Shown here in pieces: positions 59,184-64,000 of a stretch of DNA of 64,000 bases. Made by a program: the position numbers and the translations under genes. Position 1 is the stretch's first letter. Each line of letters begins with the position of its first letter. A model generated the notes under the pieces. The model was given only the letters and a program-made list of their open reading frames with translations, was not told where the DNA came from and searched no databases. Source of the stretch: JAOTVV01 sp041602035 (lineage in GTDB: Bacteria; Gemmatimonadota; Gemmatimonadetes; Gemmatimonadales; GWC2-71-9); assembly GCA_041602035.1 (NCBI GenBank), contig JBFIHA010000007.1, forward strand, positions 92,710 through 156,709, in the 5' to 3' direction.

Positions 59184-60668
59184 TCACGGCTGACGGCCGC
59201 GGCGCCCGGCCGCCCAATCCTCCCAGACCCCGAGCGAGCGCATCTGCGCCTCGAGATCGGTCGATGCCACCAGGCGCTCGACCTCCTCGCGCGTCTGGCG
59301 CTGCCACGTCACGTCCATGTTCGCGAACCCCCACGTCACGGCCGCGGCGATCGCCGCGTTGAGCTTGAGCTGCCGGACGTCCACCTTGTCGAACGTGTCG
59401 GACCGGGCGTGGTAGTTGGGACCGTAGTTCGCTGACTCCTGGTTGGCGACGAGGTTCGCGATTCCCTCCATCATGAAGTCGAAGTTGTCCGTCCCGACGA
59501 TCGGGACGTCGACCTGCTGAAACGGACCGAGGCCCGCCACCGGCGCGAGTGCTCGATCGACGGCGGCGACGATTTCTGGACGCCCGCCCGTGAAGAACCC
59601 GGCAATGCGTCCGGTGCCGATGTCGTACGAGCTGGCCATGACCACCCGGTCGAGCTCGGGTCGGTGCTGCTCGACGTACTTCCATGAGCCGACGAGGCCC
59701 TGCTCCTCGCCGTTCCAGAGGGCGAATCGGATGGTGCGTCGGGGTTGGAGGCCGAGTCTCCGGATCTGTCGAGCGATGTCGATGAGCATCGCCACATTGG
59801 CCCCGTTGTCGAGCGCACCCGTCCCAAGGTCCCAGGAATCGAGATGGGCACCGATCACCACGATTTCCTCGGGCTGCCGCGAGCCGGCGATCTCGCCGAT
59901 GACGTTGAAGCTCTCGTAGGGGCCGCCCGACTCGATCGTGAGGTGGAGCGTCACCGACAGGGCGGCGCCGCCACGTAGGAGCCGCATGGCCCGCGTCGCG
60001 GCATCGCGCTCCATCACGACCAGCGGGTGACGGTTGGCCGGGCCGCGGGACGCGTTGTGCCGATAGAGCAGGTTGTTGGGCCGGGACCCCATGTAGATGA
60101 TCCCTGCCACGCCGCGCTCGAATGCCCGCGCCTCGATCGCCGTGGCGTGCGCGTATTCCTGGAACAGGCCGGGGATGTCGGCGAGCTCGTCGGTCTCCAC
60201 CAGCACGAAGGCGCCCCTGGCGGTGGTACCGAGGCGCTCGAAATCGGCTGGGCCTCCCCGGCCTCCGTCGACCAGCCGCGCCGTGATCCCCGCGGCCGGT
60301 GTGGCGATCGAGAACGGCATCGCGGCAACGCGCGCCGAAAACTCCACGTCACCGTGTACCCGTGCCCGCGCAGCCTGCTCCAGCCACCGCGCCGGCATCA
60401 TGAACGCCTCTCGACGAGCAGGCACGCCGGCATCCTCAAAGGCGCGGACAGCCCACGTCACGGCGTCGAGATTCGCCGCCGCCCCAGTCGGCCGCCCCCC
60501 GATTCCGTCGGTGAGCGATTGCGCGTCACGTACCACCGGGGTCTCGCCCAGGAGCGCCGTCACGAGGCGGGCAGCGTCGGATTCCTGGGCCCCCGATGGT
60601 GCCGGAAGAAGCAGGGCGGGCATGGAGGCCAGCAATGACAATCGAGCCAGACGGCGGAGTGGGCGCAT
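59184..60668 (-). CDS. M28-family exported carboxypeptidase/aminopeptidase
   Basis: A 494-residue exported zinc peptidase (glutamate carboxypeptidase-like M28). Signal LARLSLLASMPALLLPAPSGAQ. The PA-like insert spans residues about 130-260. The zinc ligands and catalytic residues are H-x-D in GAHLDSWDLGTGALDNGAN, the Glu pair in WNGEEQGLVGS, Asp in VPIVGTDNFDF or the preceding YDIGTG region, and His in NYHARSDTFDK. Length and motifs are normal for the family. It removes terminal residues from extracytoplasmic peptides. It is divergent from another M28 gene at 60817 with a 148-bp gap, an arrangement that allows shared control. Confidence 0.9.
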   Translation of the reverse strand: MRPLRRLARLSLLASMPALLLPAPSGAQESDAARLVTALLGETPVVRDAQSLTDGIGGRPTGAAANLDAVTWAVRAFEDAGVPARREAFMMPARWLEQAARARVHGDVEFSARVAAMPFSIATPAAGITARLVDGGRGGPADFERLGTTARGAFVLVETDELADIPGLFQEYAHATAIEARAFERGVAGIIYMGSRPNNLLYRHNASRGPANRHPLVVMERDAATRAMRLLRGGAALSVTLHLTIESGGPYESFNVIGEIAGSRQPEEIVVIGAHLDSWDLGTGALDNGANVAMLIDIARQIRRLGLQPRRTIRFALWNGEEQGLVGSWKYVEQHRPELDRVVMASSYDIGTGRIAGFFTGGRPEIVAAVDRALAPVAGLGPFQQVDVPIVGTDNFDFMMEGIANLVANQESANYGPNYHARSDTFDKVDVRQLKLNAAIAAAVTWGFANMDVTWQRQTREEVERLVASTDLEAQMRSLGVWEDWAAGRRGRQP

Positions 60669-60816
60669 GGTGACTCCTTGGTGGGTGACTACCGAGGGGA
60701 GTATGCGACCGGTGACCGGAGGATGCCAGGACCCGGCGGGTGTTTGCCACCGGACCCACCCGCGGGTAGAATCCCGGACGTTAGGAATCCTGCCCCAGTG
60801 CCTTCAGGAGCGCGTC

Positions 60817-62364
60817 ATGAAGACTGCCATTTGGATTGTCGCCATCACTGCTGTCGCGACGGTGCCTGCGACGCTACCCGCGCAGGTCGCACAGGAATCG
60901 GTCGACCTAGCGGTGGTCCAGCAGATACGAGCGGAGGGGCTCGAGCGGTCGCAGGTCCCGGCGCTCGCGCGGCACCTGACAGAGGTGATCGGGCCACGAC
61001 TCACCGGATCGCCGCAGATGAAGCAAGCCAACGAGTGGACCGCCCAGCGGTTTCGGGACTGGGGACTCACGGGCGTGGTGGTGGAGCCATGGGGCGAGTT
61101 TGGCCGCGGCTGGGAACGTGAGTCGTACAGCGGACGCATCCTGAGCCCCTACGTCCAGCCACTTCACGCGCAGCCGGTGGCGTGGACGGGGAGCACTCGA
61201 GGCACCGTAACGGCCGAAGCCGTCGTGGTGAAGGCCGAGAGCGCTGAGGAGTTGGCGCAGTACCGCGGGAAGCTCCGCGGGAAGATCGTGCTTCTCCAGG
61301 AGGCCCCCGACGTGGATCCTGAGTGGGAGCTGGAGTCCCGCCGCACCCCACTCGACGAGCTACTGACCCCGTCGGCGCCGGTGGATCCGCGCGAGCGGGC
61401 ACAACGGGCCGCGGAGCAGGCAGAGCGCATGCAGGAGATGCGGGCGCGGTTCCAACGAATGCGCGAGATCCGACAGGCGATGACCGACCTGCTCGCACAG
61501 GAGCGTGCGGCCGTCATCCTCACGCCCTCCTCACGCAACTTCGGTGTGATCCGCGGCGGCGGCAACAGCGCAGGCCGCGACGCGACGGCCCCGGATCCGA
61601 CGCCGGAGCTCGTGGTCATTCGCGAGCAGTACAACCAGATCTACCGTAACGTCGAGGCCGGCATTCCGGTACGACTCGAGATCAGCGTGCAGAACCGCTT
61701 CTTCAGCGACGATCTCAAGGCCTACAACACGCTGGCCGATCTTCCCGGCACCGACAAGGCCGACGAATACGTGATGCTCGGCGCGCACCTCGATTCGTGG
61801 CACTATGGCGGTGGCGCGACGGACAACGCGGCCGGATCGGTGGTGATGATGGAGGCGATGCGGATTCTCAGGGCCTTGAATCTCCAACCCCGACGCACGA
61901 TCCGTATCGCGCTGTGGAGCGGGGAGGAGCAGGGCCTGCTCGGGTCGCGCCAATGGGTGGAGCAACACCCGGAGCTGCACGATCGCATCTCGGCCTACGT
62001 GAACGTCGACAACGGCACGGGCAAGATCCGAGGTATCTGGGACCAGATGAACGAAGAGGCGATACCGGTATTCGAGCAGATCCTGTGGCCGTTCCGCGAC
62101 CTCGGCGTGGTTGCCGTCCGTCACGGGAACACGGGGGGAACGGATCACCTGGCCTTCGATCGAGCGGGCATCCCGGGGTTCAACTTCATCCAGGATCCAA
62201 TCGAGTACGGGATTCGCACGCATCATACCTATGTCGATACGTACGACAACCTCGTGTTGGACGACCTCAAGCAGGCCGCGGTCGTGGTCGCGGCGACGGT
62301 GTACCATCTGGCGATGCGCGATGAGATGATGCCGCGGAAGGCGCCGCCGCCGGCGACCAACTAG
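60817..62364 (+). CDS. M28-family exported peptidase
   Basis: A 515-residue exported peptidase; the ATG at 60817 follows AGGAG at 7 bases. Signal MKTAIWIVAITAVATVPATL. A long PA-like/coiled insert (residues about 150-260, with QAERMQEMRARFQRMREIRQ) precedes the catalytic fold. The motifs are H-x-D in GAHLDSWHYGGGATDNAAG, the Glu pair in WSGEEQGLLGS, Asp in NVDNGTGKI and His in THHTYVDTYDN. All expected metal ligands are present. The Arg/Glu/Met-rich insert is longer than in many family members. It resembles the divergent neighbour at 59184 in the catalytic part, consistent with an old duplication. Confidence 0.9.
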   Translation: MKTAIWIVAITAVATVPATLPAQVAQESVDLAVVQQIRAEGLERSQVPALARHLTEVIGPRLTGSPQMKQANEWTAQRFRDWGLTGVVVEPWGEFGRGWERESYSGRILSPYVQPLHAQPVAWTGSTRGTVTAEAVVVKAESAEELAQYRGKLRGKIVLLQEAPDVDPEWELESRRTPLDELLTPSAPVDPRERAQRAAEQAERMQEMRARFQRMREIRQAMTDLLAQERAAVILTPSSRNFGVIRGGGNSAGRDATAPDPTPELVVIREQYNQIYRNVEAGIPVRLEISVQNRFFSDDLKAYNTLADLPGTDKADEYVMLGAHLDSWHYGGGATDNAAGSVVMMEAMRILRALNLQPRRTIRIALWSGEEQGLLGSRQWVEQHPELHDRISAYVNVDNGTGKIRGIWDQMNEEAIPVFEQILWPFRDLGVVAVRHGNTGGTDHLAFDRAGIPGFNFIQDPIEYGIRTHHTYVDTYDNLVLDDLKQAAVVVAATVYHLAMRDEMMPRKAPPPATN

Positions 62365-62511
62365 GGTGCAGCAGGGGGCGGGCCTGGGCGTCCGACCCGT
62401 CCCCCGCCTGCGGCTCACCCGAGCGCCAGCTCACCCGTCGCGGAAACCCGAGGGATCGACTACTCATTCACGTATGACCGATCGACACCCGCCCCGACCG
62501 CAGCGCTCGCC

Positions 62512-64000
62512 GTGAATCGGACCACTCCCGCCTACCCATCCGAGGGTGCAACGGCTACCCGTCACACGGGCTCGGCCACCATTCTGGTCGGCAACCCCAA
62601 CGTGGGGAAGAGCCTGCTCTTCAAGAATCTGACGTCCCGCTACGTCACCGTGTCCAACATTCCGGGCACCACCGTGGAGATCGTGCGCGCACCCGCCAAC
62701 TTCGACGGTCGTCGCCTCGAGATCATCGACACGCCGGGGATCAACGATCTCTCGCAGCGGAGCGACGACGCGCTGGTCACCCGGCGGGTGCTCGAGGAGC
62801 ACGCCGACGCCACGGTCGTGCAGGTCGCCGATGCCAAGAACCTGCGCCGGGCGCTGCTCCTGACGCTCCAGCTCGCCGAGCTCGGACATCCGATGGTCCT
62901 CGTCCTGAACATGTTCGATGAGTTGGAGGAACGCGGTGGGCAGATCGACATCGAGCGGCTGAGCGCTGTCCTGGGGGTACCGGTCGTGATCACGGTTGCT
63001 CCCCACAACCGTGGCACCGAGACGCTGATCGCCTCACTCGAAGCCGCACGTGCGGCCACGGTGGAGTTGCCGTCGCGCCCGCCGTCCGGCTCGGAGTACG
63101 AGCGTAACCGCGCACGGTTGGAGCGGGTCAACGAGATCCTGGCTCAGACGTACTCCATCGCTCAGCCCGATCGACCCTCCTTCCGCGTGCGTCTGGGGTT
63201 CTGGGCCATGCACCCGGTGCAGGGGATCGGGTTTCTGGCTGCCGTGCTGCTGGTCGTGTTTTGGTTTGTCGGACTGTTTGGGGCGGGGACTTTGGTGGAC
63301 CTCCTGGAGGTTGGCGTCTTCCATCAGCACCTGAACCCGTTGGCCATTCGACTGGTCGATGCGGTCTTCCCGTTCCCGCACACCCACGAGATGGTCGCGT
63401 TCCCCGTCTCGGTGGCCGTCCCGGTCACGCCCGTCCACGACGTGGCGCTCGGGACGTTGGAGCGTGTCGCCCTCGACCCCGCCTATCAGCTCGTGGGCGG
63501 GGCGAGCCTGACGGCGTGGCAGGAAACGCTCCAGTTCGTGCACGACTTTCTGGTGGGGGAATTCGGCGCGATCACGATGGCGCTCAGCTACGCCCTGGCC
63601 ATCGTGCTGCCCATCGTGACGACGTTCTTTCTGGTTTTCGGGGTGCTCGAGGATTCCGGGTATTTCCCGCGCATGGCCATTATGGTGAACCGGGTGTTCC
63701 GGATCATGGGACTGAACGGCAAGGCCGTGCTCCCAATGGTCCTCGGGCTCGGGTGTGACACCATGGCGACGATGACGACGCGAATATTGGAAACGCGGAG
63801 CGAGCGGCTCATCACGACGATGCTGCTGGCGCTCGCGATCCCCTGTTCCGCGCAGCTCGGTGTGCTGCTGGCGTTGATGGCGACGCTCACGCCGACCGGC
63901 GCCTTGGTGTGGCTCGGTATCGTCATCGGGGTGATCTTCCTCGTCGGATGGCTGACGGCCAAGGTGATCGGCGGCGCCCCCAGTGATTTCATTCTCGAGA
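62512..64000 (+). CDS. feoB: ferrous iron transport protein B, truncated by the window end
   Basis: The first 496 residues of FeoB, the Fe(II) uptake GTPase permease of the inner membrane. GTG at 62512 is the best available start, although no clear ribosome-binding site precedes it. The G domain has GNPNVGKS (27-34), the switch Thr region IPGTTVE, DTPG at 73-76 and NMFD at 133-136 (G4, usually NxxD). A GDI-like helical part follows, then membrane helices from about residue 235 (IGFLAAVLLVVFWFVGLF). The Gate-type region ends with the hallmark GLGCDTMATMTTR. No feoA gene lies upstream, which differs from the common feoAB order. The C-terminal part is outside the window. Confidence 0.92.
   Translation, partial: MNRTTPAYPSEGATATRHTGSATILVGNPNVGKSLLFKNLTSRYVTVSNIPGTTVEIVRAPANFDGRRLEIIDTPGINDLSQRSDDALVTRRVLEEHADATVVQVADAKNLRRALLLTLQLAELGHPMVLVLNMFDELEERGGQIDIERLSAVLGVPVVITVAPHNRGTETLIASLEAARAATVELPSRPPSGSEYERNRARLERVNEILAQTYSIAQPDRPSFRVRLGFWAMHPVQGIGFLAAVLLVVFWFVGLFGAGTLVDLLEVGVFHQHLNPLAIRLVDAVFPFPHTHEMVAFPVSVAVPVTPVHDVALGTLERVALDPAYQLVGGASLTAWQETLQFVHDFLVGEFGAITMALSYALAIVLPIVTTFFLVFGVLEDSGYFPRMAIMVNRVFRIMGLNGKAVLPMVLGLGCDTMATMTTRILETRSERLITTMLLALAIPCSAQLGVLLALMATLTPTGALVWLGIVIGVIFLVGWLTAKVIGGAPSDFILE

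Overview
The window is GC-rich bacterial DNA and looks like Gemmatimonadota or a close relative. This is inferred from gene content, without a phylogeny: a DUF5117-type metalloprotease lipoprotein, a DUF5916 outer-membrane protein, several M28 peptidases, penicillin-binding-protein-like serine hydrolases, a Ser/Thr kinase with TPRs, a BTAD-type regulator fused to a sulfatase-modifying domain and a hydrolase, and many small lipoproteins with clear lipoboxes.

Layout. 1-9.5 kb: a truncated metalloprotease, an EamA transporter converging on a radical SAM/ArsM-like fusion with a VTT membrane protein upstream, a DUF5916 protein, phosphoglycerate mutase and a small lipoprotein. 9.6-10.3 kb: tRNA-His, a decayed outer-membrane gene and an AT-rich promoter region. 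10.3-16.2 kb: a compact operon for the osmoprotectant N-acetylglutaminylglutamine amide (MarR regulator, asparagine-synthase-like amidotransferase, acetyltransferase/ATP-grasp ligase, M42 peptidase), ending in a ribbon-helix-helix protein and a broken PP2C phosphatase.

16.2-28.9 kb is the accessory region and the most unusual part. An intact tRNA-Trp is followed by cargo modules (duplicated lipoproteins plus a BTAD fusion; an LVIVD lipoprotein; a beta-lactamase-fold protein). The modules are separated by copies of the tRNA-Trp 3' end, all in the same orientation. Each copy is joined to a large ACGGTAGG palindrome, and the two best copies are preceded by different direct repeats phased at about 10 bp. 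The first copy keeps 43 of 43 bases of the tRNA half, the second 41 of 43, and the most distal ones only about 16. I read this as successive site-specific insertions at one tRNA gene. No integrase is present in the window.

28.2-42.7 kb: two SnoaL/DUF4440-like lipoproteins, a patatin with a C-terminal ferredoxin domain, an amino-acid permease fused to RCK domains, outer-membrane and OmpA proteins, a PAS protein, an RCC1-repeat lipoprotein, and a run containing a TonB receptor, a NadR-like P-loop protein and a carboxypeptidase-regulatory-domain protein. 42.8-53.4 kb: secreted or signalling proteins, including a class-C serine hydrolase, a kinase-TPR protein, an exported CbiX-like protein and an M28-like protein. 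53.4-64 kb: acetate kinase, a translationally coupled oxidoreductase/methyltransferase/SRPBCC/ketosynthase operon opposite a UbiE-like methyltransferase, two divergent M28 peptidases and a truncated FeoB.

No rRNA, CRISPR array, transposase or integrase was found. Functions are inferred from sequence motifs read by eye; no database search was run.
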